Source: Gemmatimonadaceae bacterium (GTDB lineage: Bacteria; Latescibacterota; UBA2968; UBA8231). Taken from it: DNA of 16,515 bases. A program made the position numbers and the translations under genes. The notes beneath the pieces were generated by a model, which did no database searches, had not been told where the DNA came from, and saw nothing but the letters and a program-made list of their open reading frames with translations. The DNA is taken from NCBI GenBank assembly GCA_002726335.1, contig PBSR01000040.1:1-16515 (forward strand), given 5' to 3'. This document shows positions 6,985 through 13,669 of the stretch, piece by piece; the stretch's first letter is position 1, and each line of letters starts with the position of its first letter.

Positions 6985-8034
6985 ATGCAGGTCGGACTGG
7001 ACACCTTCACCATCCGTGAGCTGAACCTGAGCGCAATGGAAACCCTCGATTGGTTAAAGGAGCGGGGTTTTACGGGCGCGCAGTTCGGGGGGCTTCGATC
7101 GCTTTCCAAGGACCTGGATCCTGGCCAACTGAAGCAGGTGCGAACCCGTGCGGATTCCCTCGGACTCTACACGGATGTGTCGATTCCGAGCTGCAATCCC
7201 CATCGGATCACAGGCTCACTGGACGAGCACAGGCAGGACGTGGAACAGCAGATCGCCCTCGCCGCGGAGTGTGGCTGGCACGAACTACACACGGCCTTTG
7301 GCGGCGGGGAAGAGCGATACGTAGATGCCGTGGCGTGGACCGATCAACTGGCGGATGCGGCTCAGTTCATCCGCTCTCTGGCCCCCGTTCTGCGGTCGCA
7401 CAAGAGCCGGATCAACATCGAGACGCACGGGGACGTAACGACCTTCGAGTTGGTTCGCCTGGTCGAAGACGTGGGCCCGGACATTGCCGGCATCTGCCTG
7501 GACACGGCGAACGTGTTCTGCCAGTGCGAGGAGCCGACCCAGGCGGCTCGTCGTGCGGCGCCCTATGTGCATATGACGCACATCAAGGACGCAATGTTGA
7601 CGCTCACGAACAGCGGGGTTCGACGTCAATCTCTCCCACCAGGGCGTGGCGTTCTCGACTGGCGCACTATCCTGCCCGTTCTGGCCGAGTTCGAACCGAA
7701 CCTGCGCCTTTCGATCGAGGACCATAAGTGGCTGTTCGATTTCCATGTGTTCGATCCCCACTGGCTGCGACTTCACCCGGACCTCACCGTGGCCGAATTC
7801 GCCGCGGTGATGCAGATCGCATGGGCGTGCCAGCAGAGAGTGTCGAACGGTGATCTGCCCGACCCCGAGACGTACAATGCGGTTCCGTACGTTGACGAGT
7901 TGGAGGACAGATTGAAGGCCGGTCGAGACTATCTGAACGACCTGCTCGATCGGCTGGATCTGCGGGATCGTGCCCATGTGGCAAGGCACGGGCTGCACCG
8001 GCCGATGGTGCCGGAAGACTGGCCGATCCGGTAG
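6985..8034 (+). CDS. Sugar phosphate isomerase/epimerase, xylose-isomerase-like TIM barrel
   Basis: A 349-aa protein of the AP-endonuclease-2/xylose-isomerase-like TIM-barrel family. The metal-binding set is recognisable: E146 in INIETHGD, D173 in GICLDTAN, H199 in HMTHIKDA and E245 in LSIEDH. The GRGVLDW segment (220-226) is the typical loop near the end of the barrel. Such enzymes isomerise or epimerise keto-sugars, or act on inosose and similar compounds, with a divalent metal. The exact reaction cannot be told from sequence. The C-terminal 90-100 residues beyond the barrel are longer than in small family members. ATG6985 has AGGAAAGG about 10 nt upstream. The gap of 18 nt to the oxidoreductase gene indicates one transcript and a common pathway. 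Confidence 0.88.
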   Translation: MQVGLDTFTIRELNLSAMETLDWLKERGFTGAQFGGLRSLSKDLDPGQLKQVRTRADSLGLYTDVSIPSCNPHRITGSLDEHRQDVEQQIALAAECGWHELHTAFGGGEERYVDAVAWTDQLADAAQFIRSLAPVLRSHKSRINIETHGDVTTFELVRLVEDVGPDIAGICLDTANVFCQCEEPTQAARRAAPYVHMTHIKDAMLTLTNSGVRRQSLPPGRGVLDWRTILPVLAEFEPNLRLSIEDHKWLFDFHVFDPHWLRLHPDLTVAEFAAVMQIAWACQQRVSNGDLPDPETYNAVPYVDELEDRLKAGRDYLNDLLDRLDLRDRAHVARHGLHRPMVPEDWPIR

Positions 8035-8232
8035 AGGGGGAACGGCCCGCTGTTGCCGCAGCGACGCCGGCGAACTCCCATCCCAAGAGGCGATGTCAAT
8101 GACGACTGGGCCAGGGCAAGAGGGCGAAGCTCATTCCAGCAGCAGGGGGCAGATACCAGGCCGTCTGCGGGCGTGGACAAACGCTACGATCCGCTGGAGG
8201 GGCGCCTTACCGAAGCAGCGGGTGACGAGCGT
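8035..8232. other. Convergent intergenic region without recognised feature
   Basis: About 200 bp lie between the stops of the isomerase gene (plus) and the URO-D gene (minus). I found no convincing stem-loop followed by T residues and no RNA gene. A TGCCGCGGCA palindrome sits at the very end of the URO-D coding sequence, too short to call a terminator. Confidence 0.4.
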
Positions 8233-9333
8233 CTATTGCCGCGGCAGGAGCCACCTGCCCAGCGCCCTCCCGCGCTCGACGAAGTAGCACATGGTTTCGT
8301 AGTCGACCTCCGGTGGCTCGGAATGGTCGGAGTGGAGGACATACCCGCCACCCCCGGTGACCACGGGCAGGATCTTGGTGTCCATCTCGGCATCGATAGC
8401 AGCCCGGTCGTTGCTGATCAGGGTCCGAACATCGATGCCACCGTAGAAGGCGATCTGGTCGCCGAATCGGCTGTAGAGCGTGGGCAGATCCATTCCCGCC
8501 TTGACCTCCATGGCCTGGAGACAATCCATCCCCGCCTCGATGAGACCCGGAACCAGGGGCTCCACATACCCGCAGGAGTGGACGATCACGCGGCACCCCT
8601 GGGCGTGAGCGAAGTCGAAGAGCTGCTGATGCCCCGGCTGAATGATCTCGCGGTACATGGCCGGTGACATGAAGGGCCGAGCCTTCAGTCCCATGTCCTC
8701 ATAGAAGAAGAACGCGTCGGGCTTGCCCTCCTCGGCGACGAGCACCTCGAGGTGCCTCAATGTCAGGTCAGCGTAGGTCTGCACCATGTCCTTGACCCAG
8801 TCCGGGTCCAGGGCCATGCCGGCCAGCATGTTCTCATGCCCGCACAGGGGGTGCATCTGCTCGAAGGGGGCAACCCCGGCCCAGCAGAAGAAGCGCTGCC
8901 GTTCTGCCGCAACACTCCTGGCCTGTCGGTATGCCTCGAAGGGGATGCGCCGCCGGTCGAACTCCACGAGCCGGGGCCTGGCGAAGTCCTCCCACGTCTC
9001 GCGGTCGATGACCTCGAAGCCGACGTGCTCCGGGGTGCTGTCGTGCAACTTGTGGCGCCGCAGCCGGGCCCCGTTGCCGTCCAGCTGCAGGATGGTCTCC
9101 TCGGTTTCCTCCAGGGTGACCGCCTCGAAGTCCAGGTCGACGGTGGAGTCGAGCCACCCGCCTGAGCACAGGTCCTGGTCGAAGTGCTCGGCCACGTTCT
9201 CGTCGGGTTTCAGGTGGCCTTCGCCTCGCCAGCGCTCCACGGTGGCGCCCCAGGGGCTGACGGCGATGGGGGTTCGGTCCACCGGCTTGCGGGCCAGGGT
9301 GTTGGCCATTCGTTCGATACTCGTCATGGACAT
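8233..9333 (-). CDS. URO-D-family protein (methyltransferase-type), last gene of the betaine operon
   Basis: A 366-aa TIM-barrel protein of the uroporphyrinogen decarboxylase superfamily, closer in look to MtaA/CmuA-type methyltransferases than to HemE. The N-terminus has the RKPVDRTPI pattern (15-23). H252-S-C254-G in VIVHSCGYVEPL matches the HxCG zinc-binding segment of corrinoid-linked methyltransferases, and FYGGID (296-301) is conserved barrel sequence. The late Cys that completes the zinc site in MtaA is not evident; LHSDHSEP (333-340) stands there instead. The start is 3 nt after the BCCT transporter stop, in an operon with two glycine-betaine methyltransferases. A role in methyl transfer to or from a betaine-related compound or a corrinoid is possible, but no such link is established. 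No corrinoid protein gene is seen in the window. Confidence 0.82.
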   Translation of the reverse strand: MSMTSIERMANTLARKPVDRTPIAVSPWGATVERWRGEGHLKPDENVAEHFDQDLCSGGWLDSTVDLDFEAVTLEETEETILQLDGNGARLRRHKLHDSTPEHVGFEVIDRETWEDFARPRLVEFDRRRIPFEAYRQARSVAAERQRFFCWAGVAPFEQMHPLCGHENMLAGMALDPDWVKDMVQTYADLTLRHLEVLVAEEGKPDAFFFYEDMGLKARPFMSPAMYREIIQPGHQQLFDFAHAQGCRVIVHSCGYVEPLVPGLIEAGMDCLQAMEVKAGMDLPTLYSRFGDQIAFYGGIDVRTLISNDRAAIDAEMDTKILPVVTGGGGYVLHSDHSEPPEVDYETMCYFVERGRALGRWLLPRQ

Positions 9334-9336
9334 GCT

Positions 9337-10869
9337 CTACCGTGCCTCGCGCTTTCGGGGATGGTCCTGCCCCATGCCGCGCACGAGGCTGAAGGAGAGC
9401 AGCAGGAGCACCAGGGCGAAGGGTAACCCCGTGGTCACTACCGCCGTCTGCAGCGCCAGAAGGCCGCCGCCCAGCAGCAGCACGGCGGCGATGACCCCCT
9501 CCATCGTAGCCCAGAAGATGCGCTGGATCCTGGGTGGGTCCAAATGGCCGCCGGCGGTGATGATGTCCACCACCAGGGACGCCGAATCCGACGATGTCAC
9601 GAAGAAGGTGATGACGATGCACACCGCCAGAGCCACGGTGACCGACGTCAGCGGGAAGGTCTCCAGCAACTGAAAGGTGGCCACGGCTACGTCTGCTTTC
9701 ACGGCCTCGACGAGGCCGCCACCGCCGAAGAGTTCGACGTGCAGGGCGGCGTTGCCGAACACCGTCAGCCACACGAAGGTCGCCAACGTCGGCACTACAA
9801 GAATGGCAGCGATGAACTCGCGCACGGTGCGCCCTCGCGACACGCGGGCCACGAAGATGCCGACGAAGGGCGACCAGGCGATCCACCAGGCCCAGTAGAA
9901 CAGGGTCCAGCCGTGCTGCCACTCCGTCTGCGTGTAGGCCTCGGTCTCGAAGCTCAGACGCGGCAACTGTTGGAGGTAGATGCCGAGGTTCTGCACCAGG
10001 GCATCGAGCAGGTAACGCGTCGGTCCGGCCAGCAGCACGAAGAACAGCAGCAACCCGGCGATGACGACATTGATCTGGCTCAGCCGCCGGATCCCCTTGT
10101 CGACGCCCAGCACCACGGAGATCGTCGCCATGCCAGTGATCAAAGCGATCAGGAGTACCTGCACCATCGTCGATTGCGGGATGAAGTCGAAGAGGTGGGC
10201 GAAACCGGCGTTGACCTGCTGGGCACCCAACCCCAGGGATGTGGCCAGCCCGAAAAGCGTGGCTACGGCGGCCAGCACGTCGATCACGTCCCCGGCCCGG
10301 CCGTGGATGCGCTCGCCGAGGAGCGGGTAAAAGGTGGAACGCACCGTCAGCGGCAGCCCGCGATTGTAGGCAAAGTAGGCCAGGGCCAGCGCCATCAGCG
10401 CGTAGAGCCCCCAGGCGTGCAGCCCCCAGTGGAAGAAGGTGATGCCCATGGCGAGCTTCGCCGCCTCGACGGACTGTGGTTCTCCCCACGGCGGGCTTGA
10501 GAAGTGATAGATCGGCTCCGCGACGCTCCAGAACATGAGGCCGATACCCATGCCGGCGCTGAACAGCATCGACAGCCATCCCCAGGTGCTGAAGTCGGGG
10601 CGGGCGTCGTCGCCGCCCAGGCGCACGTTGGCGTGTCGGCTGAACAGCAGGAGCAGGACGACACCGAGATAAATGTTAATGCAGAGGACGAAGAACCAAC
10701 CCGTGCTCGCCGTGATGAACTGCAGGACGCCGTCGAAAACCGTCGTCATGCGGTCCAGGTTCAGCAGGCTGAAGGCGACGAAGAGCACCACCAGACTTGC
10801 CGACGCCCAGAACACGAAGGCATTGATCTGAAGGCCGCTGCCGCGGCCGTCATCAGAGGGGTCGTTCAT
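9337..10869 (-). CDS. BCCT-family betaine/choline/carnitine transporter
   Basis: A 510-aa inner-membrane protein with about 12 hydrophobic helices, the usual BCCT size. The Gly-rich motif GMGIGLMFWSVAEP (106-119) matches the BetP-type substrate/sodium-site segment. The Trp-rich BCCT signature at 321-352 contains WTLFYWAWW and ends in GRTVREF. Charged N-terminal (about 13 aa) and short C-terminal (about 20 aa, QDHPRKREAR) tails are cytosolic; long osmosensing tails are absent. It very probably imports glycine betaine or a related trimethylammonium solute, since it is encoded directly behind the betaine-forming methyltransferases. Its ATG overlaps the dimethylglycine methyltransferase stop as ATGA with no clear SD, so translation is likely coupled. 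Sodium or proton coupling cannot be decided by eye. Confidence 0.93.
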   Translation of the reverse strand: MNDPSDDGRGSGLQINAFVFWASASLVVLFVAFSLLNLDRMTTVFDGVLQFITASTGWFFVLCINIYLGVVLLLLFSRHANVRLGGDDARPDFSTWGWLSMLFSAGMGIGLMFWSVAEPIYHFSSPPWGEPQSVEAAKLAMGITFFHWGLHAWGLYALMALALAYFAYNRGLPLTVRSTFYPLLGERIHGRAGDVIDVLAAVATLFGLATSLGLGAQQVNAGFAHLFDFIPQSTMVQVLLIALITGMATISVVLGVDKGIRRLSQINVVIAGLLLFFVLLAGPTRYLLDALVQNLGIYLQQLPRLSFETEAYTQTEWQHGWTLFYWAWWIAWSPFVGIFVARVSRGRTVREFIAAILVVPTLATFVWLTVFGNAALHVELFGGGGLVEAVKADVAVATFQLLETFPLTSVTVALAVCIVITFFVTSSDSASLVVDIITAGGHLDPPRIQRIFWATMEGVIAAVLLLGGGLLALQTAVVTTGLPFALVLLLLSFSLVRGMGQDHPRKREAR

Positions 10870-11714
10870 GCGCCGGCCGGCTTGCGGAAGGTGAAGACGC
10901 CCCAGACGAGGCGGCCCTGCTCGCCACCTTCGATCCAGTGTGTCAGCCCCGCCTTCATGTGCCGCATGTACTCGTCGCTGATCTTGCCATGCAGCGCCGC
11001 TTCGCCCTGCTCGGTCTCGACCAGGACCCGTTGATAGTGGGTCACGAGTTGAGGCGTCAGGTCAGTGAATGCCGCCGCCTCATCCAGTCCCGTGGCAGCC
11101 GCCGTCTTACGATAGGAACCCGGTGATGCCAGGCTGCTCAGGTGGATGCGCGCCAGGATCGGATCGAGGACACCGTCGGGGCAGTCGTCGGCTTGCATGA
11201 TGTCGGTGAAGGCGAAGACGCCGCCGGGCTTGAGAACGCGTGCCGCTTCTGCGACGACCCGAGCACGCTCACCCGAATGCAGGAAAGCGTCCTGTGAGCA
11301 TACGGCGTTGAAGGAGTCATCCGCTGCGTCCACCGCCTCGAAGCTGCCATCGACGATGTCGATCCGATCCGCCAGGCCCTGCTCCCGGTTGAGCCGCCGG
11401 GCCCTCTCGTTCTCCACCTCACTGAGATTCAGCCCGACGACGTGGCTGCCGTAGGTGTGCGCCAGGTAGCGCGCCGAGCCACCATATCCCGAGCCCATGT
11501 CCAGGATTCGACAGGAAGCGTCGAGGGGCTCCAGGCGGCGCGCCAGATTCTCGACCGAGCGTCGGCTCGCGGTGGCGATGCTGTCGTCGATCCCTTCGTA
11601 GAGGCCAATGTGGATGTCTTCGCCGCCCCAGATCGTCGAGTAGAAGGCCTCGGCGTCGTCACTGTTGTAATAGTCCCGCGCGGTACTGACGGCCTCGGAG
11701 TAGGTCTCAGTCAC
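10866..11714 (-). CDS. Sarcosine/dimethylglycine N-methyltransferase
   Basis: A 282-aa class I SAM-dependent methyltransferase, the length of known SDMTs (about 280). The family-specific N-terminus is plain: ARDYYNSDDAEAFYSTIWGG (12-31) and EDIHIGLYEG. SAM motif I is LDMGSGYGGSAR (71-82), with the acidic ribose-binding region GLNLSEVE and the catalytic-region segment SQDAFLHSGE (140-149). SDMT converts sarcosine to dimethylglycine and then to glycine betaine, completing the three-step pathway that starts from glycine. The start is GTG11714, which overlaps the end of the upstream methyltransferase by 8 nt; a GGAGGA SD lies about 9-11 nt upstream inside that gene. In some bacteria the two enzymes are fused; here they are separate but coupled. 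Confidence 0.93.
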   Translation of the reverse strand: MTETYSEAVSTARDYYNSDDAEAFYSTIWGGEDIHIGLYEGIDDSIATASRRSVENLARRLEPLDASCRILDMGSGYGGSARYLAHTYGSHVVGLNLSEVENERARRLNREQGLADRIDIVDGSFEAVDAADDSFNAVCSQDAFLHSGERARVVAEAARVLKPGGVFAFTDIMQADDCPDGVLDPILARIHLSSLASPGSYRKTAAATGLDEAAAFTDLTPQLVTHYQRVLVETEQGEAALHGKISDEYMRHMKAGLTHWIEGGEQGRLVWGVFTFRKPAGA

Positions 11715-12579
11715 CGGACTCTTCCTCCAACTCGTAGTGCTTCTCGCAGATGTGGACCAGAAAATCGGGGTCGGCCTCTTCGTAGTCGCTCTCGAAGTCG
11801 CCGAAGGTGTGGACCTTCTGAAACCCCACCTCGTGCATCAGCCGGCGTGTGTAGTCGCGGCGCAGGGGGAACATGTTGAGGTGATACGTGGAGCCATCCT
11901 CGAAGGCGTACTGGAAGCGCGCCAGACCATCGTCGACATGCTCGGGCTGCACCTTCACCGACTCGCCACAGTAATAGAAGGCGTGGTCGGCGGAATACCC
12001 ATCGTCGAGAATGGAGTCGTAGTTGCGCTGATCGAGAACCAGCAGGCCGTCGTGGGCACACACGGCGTAGAACTCCGCCAGGGCCTTGCGCCGATCCCTC
12101 TCCTTGAACAGATGCGTGAAGGAGTTGCCGAGGCAGATGACGGCGTCGAAGGTTTCGTGGATATCGCAATTCAGGAAGCGCCAGTCCGCCTGCACCGTGC
12201 GCAGGATGTGACCGCGATCTCGGGCGTTGTCGAAGGCTTTGGCCAGCATATGCGGACTGCCGTCGGCGCTGACCACGTCGAAGCCGGCTTCCAGCAGCCG
12301 CACCGAGTGGAAGCCGGTGCCCGTGGCGACGTCGAGGACGCGCCTGACCCCACGTTCACGCAGTTGCTCGATGAAGAAGTCACCCTCGCTCTCGGCGCGC
12401 GCGTCCCAGTCGATGAACTCGTCCCACTTGTTGACGAAACCCATGACATACTGAGCTTTGTAGTGATCGGTCTCGCGGGTATTCGCCGACGGCGTCTCGT
12501 CGTCGACGAGGCCACGATACTGACGGTGTCGCGCCGGTTCTATATGCTCCGCTATGGATGAGCCGTTCCCAGCACCCAT
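11707..12579 (-). CDS. Glycine/sarcosine N-methyltransferase
   Basis: A 290-aa SAM-dependent methyltransferase carrying out the first steps of betaine synthesis (glycine to sarcosine to dimethylglycine). GSMT-type landmarks are MGFVNKWDEFIDWDARAESE (46-65), motif I VLDVATGTGF (81-90), SADGSPHML (104-112), QADWRFLN and ICLGNSFTHLF (148-158), followed by LVLDQRNYD. The frame is open for 22 more codons upstream to 12645. ATG12579 is chosen because a perfect GGGAGG SD sits 5 nt before it and the upstream residues look like non-coding translation. It is the first gene of the four-gene operon. The N-terminal 40 residues are somewhat longer than in typical 260-270-aa GSMTs. High salinity or osmotic stress is the expected inducer (inference). 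Confidence 0.93.
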   Translation of the reverse strand: MGAGNGSSIAEHIEPARHRQYRGLVDDETPSANTRETDHYKAQYVMGFVNKWDEFIDWDARAESEGDFFIEQLRERGVRRVLDVATGTGFHSVRLLEAGFDVVSADGSPHMLAKAFDNARDRGHILRTVQADWRFLNCDIHETFDAVICLGNSFTHLFKERDRRKALAEFYAVCAHDGLLVLDQRNYDSILDDGYSADHAFYYCGESVKVQPEHVDDGLARFQYAFEDGSTYHLNMFPLRRDYTRRLMHEVGFQKVHTFGDFESDYEEADPDFLVHICEKHYELEEESGD

Positions 12580-12584
12580 TCGAT

Positions 12585-12590
12585 CCTCCC
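12585..12590 (-). promoter_or_regulatory. Shine-Dalgarno that decides the GSMT start
   Basis: GGGAGG on the minus strand, 5 nt before ATG12579. No comparable site precedes the longer alternative at 12645. Confidence 0.7.
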
Positions 12591-12913
12591 TGTGACTCGT
12601 GAACAGCATGGTGAGTGATGCCGCGCCTATGGGGGCCGAAGGCACAAAAGCTCTACCTGCGCGGGACCCCGGTCAGGGCCATACGACAGTCAACACCATC
12701 TGAATCACGGAATGTCGCGACCAGCGGTCGCTATCAGGGCGCTGGGCCTGTATCTCCCACGACAACTTTCGTGCACACAGGCGACATATCCGACGAAAAG
12801 CATGAACGTGCCCATGTACAGCGTGTAAGAAGGTAAGCCAATAACAGAGGACGGGCGAAAACGTCGGCGGGGTCGAGGCGATCAGAGGGTCTCCCTGCAG
12901 GCAGGCCCTGCGC
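12591..12913. other. Divergent intergenic region of the betaine operon and the Phd/VapC pair
   Basis: About 320 bp without a recognisable gene. The open frames crossing it have no family traits. It must hold the betaine-operon promoter, but I could not find a convincing -35/-10 pair on the minus strand. TTGACT appears near 12690 without a -10 at proper distance. GCGACC-AGC-GGTCGC (12717-12731) is a perfect 6-3-6 inverted repeat and could be an operator. Confidence 0.45.
12717..12731. promoter_or_regulatory. Inverted repeat upstream of the betaine operon, candidate operator
   Basis: A perfect 6-bp inverted repeat with a 3-bp centre (GCGACC AGC GGTCGC), about 140 bp before the GSMT start. Its position fits a regulator site; its length is short enough that chance cannot be excluded in GC-rich DNA. 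Confidence 0.3.
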
Positions 12914-12942
12914 TTGTCAGATCGACACGTGAAAGGTATTAT
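12914..12942 (+). promoter_or_regulatory. Predicted promoter of the Phd/VapC operon
   Basis: TTGTCA (12914-12919) and TATTAT (12937-12942) are each one base off consensus and are 17 bp apart, the optimum. Expected initiation 7-8 nt after the -10 falls at 12949-12950, exactly at the ATG of the antitoxin, so the mRNA would be leaderless. This also shows that the in-frame TTG at 12914 is the -35 box rather than a start codon. Confidence 0.65.
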
Positions 12943-12970
12943 CAGATATATGGCCAAAAAATCTGATAAT
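12938..12970. promoter_or_regulatory. 10-bp perfect inverted repeat over -10 box and start codon, probable autorepression operator
   Basis: ATTATCAGAT (12938-12947) and ATCTGATAAT (12961-12970) are exact inverted copies with a 13-bp spacer containing the antitoxin ATG (12950). The left arm covers most of the -10 box and the right arm lies in codons 4-7. Phd/YefM antitoxins are known to repress their own promoters by binding palindromes, so this is the natural operator. In RNA it would also form a stem trapping the start codon if transcription began upstream. Confidence 0.65.
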
Positions 12971-13240
12971 GCCGACGAAGTCCTGTCTGCTACCGATGCG
13001 AGCCGTTCCTTCTCGAAGCTTCTCAACGATGTTGAGGCAGGTGGTCGGTTCCTGATCCAACGTCGCGGCCGGGCTATCTGCGCTATGGCTCCACCCCCTG
13101 TGGAGAGTCGGAAGGTTTCCGAGTGCGTGGCACTTCTGCGTGGACGACCGCCCGTGCTGCTGGATGAAGGGTTTGGCGACGATCTGGCCGATCTCATCGA
13201 TGGAGAACCCCTCACCGAACCACCGAAATGGGACTCCTGA
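12950..13240 (+). CDS. Phd/YefM-family antitoxin
   Basis: A 96-aa protein from ATG12950. Residues about 9-48 are the Phd/YefM DNA-binding domain: DEVLSATDASRSFSKLLNDV (9-28), AGGRFLIQRRGRAICAMAP (30-48), the usual 'a-eaR-nFs-LL..v..G..v.I.rrGrp.a.l.p' pattern. The C-terminal half (50-96) is variable and acidic (GFGDDLADLIDGE), as expected for the toxin-wrapping tail. It should neutralise the PIN toxin encoded next and repress the operon. No SD is present, in line with a leaderless mRNA. An upstream extension to TTG12914 is rejected because that triplet forms the -35 box. The gene overlaps the toxin gene by 13 nt. Confidence 0.85.
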   Translation: MAKKSDNADEVLSATDASRSFSKLLNDVEAGGRFLIQRRGRAICAMAPPPVESRKVSECVALLRGRPPVLLDEGFGDDLADLIDGEPLTEPPKWDS

Positions 13241-13644
13241 TCGACTCAACCGTCCTGATCAGGGCGGAGCGGGATCGAAAAACTCCGGAGCAATTGCTCG
13301 CGGAGTTGATGACTCGGTGGGGTGACGTCGAGGTGGCGTTGTCGGCCATGACCGCGGGGGAGCTGTTGCACGGCTGCTGGCGGGCCGACACTCCCGCCAG
13401 GAGGGCCCGCCGAGAGGAGTATGTCGGTACGATCCTGGCAGTCGTGCCCGTCGTGCCCATCACGCTTCAGATTGCCCGTGTCTTTGGCGAAATCGACGCG
13501 AAGCTGGCCATGGGCGGCCAGCGATTGCCCACATCTGATCTGCTGATCGCCTGCTCAGCCCTGGCACGTGGCGACGACGTCGTCACCGGAAACATGCGAC
13601 ACTTCGATCGGATTCCAGATCTGACCGTCCATCGGTACAACTGA
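13228..13644 (+). CDS. vapC: VapC-like PIN-domain toxin ribonuclease
   Basis: A 138-aa PIN-domain protein, usual VapC size. The acidic active-site set is in place: D6 in LLIDSTVLI, E45 in MTAGELLHG, D104 in LPTSDLLIAC, and N122/D127 in TGNMRHFDRIP, where the family has D or N. VapC toxins are Mg-dependent RNases that cut tRNA or rRNA; the target of this one is unknown. The ATG lies inside the 3' end of the antitoxin gene without a clear SD, so synthesis is likely coupled to that of the antitoxin. Pairing with a Phd-type rather than VapB-type antitoxin is a common combination. All key residues are intact, so it is probably active. Confidence 0.9.
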   Translation: MGLLIDSTVLIRAERDRKTPEQLLAELMTRWGDVEVALSAMTAGELLHGCWRADTPARRARREEYVGTILAVVPVVPITLQIARVFGEIDAKLAMGGQRLPTSDLLIACSALARGDDVVTGNMRHFDRIPDLTVHRYN

Positions 13645-13669
13645 GTGTCGAGATCGCGGGCACCCCGCC

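Noticed and set aside
8053..8667. 204-codon plus-strand frame after the isomerase gene
   Set aside because: Most of it is antisense to the URO-D gene; the non-overlapping part shows no family and no SD.
8834..10579. 581-codon minus-strand frame overlapping the BCCT and URO-D genes
   Set aside because: It is in another frame of two strongly recognised genes, and its translation is Arg/Ala/Gly-rich without domains.
12580..12645. Longer N-terminus for the glycine/sarcosine methyltransferase
   Set aside because: The perfect GGGAGG site 5 nt before ATG12579 and the loss of family-like residues upstream favour the shorter form.
12914..12949. TTG start for the antitoxin
   Set aside because: TTGTCA at this position is the -35 box of a well-spaced promoter; transcription would start after it.
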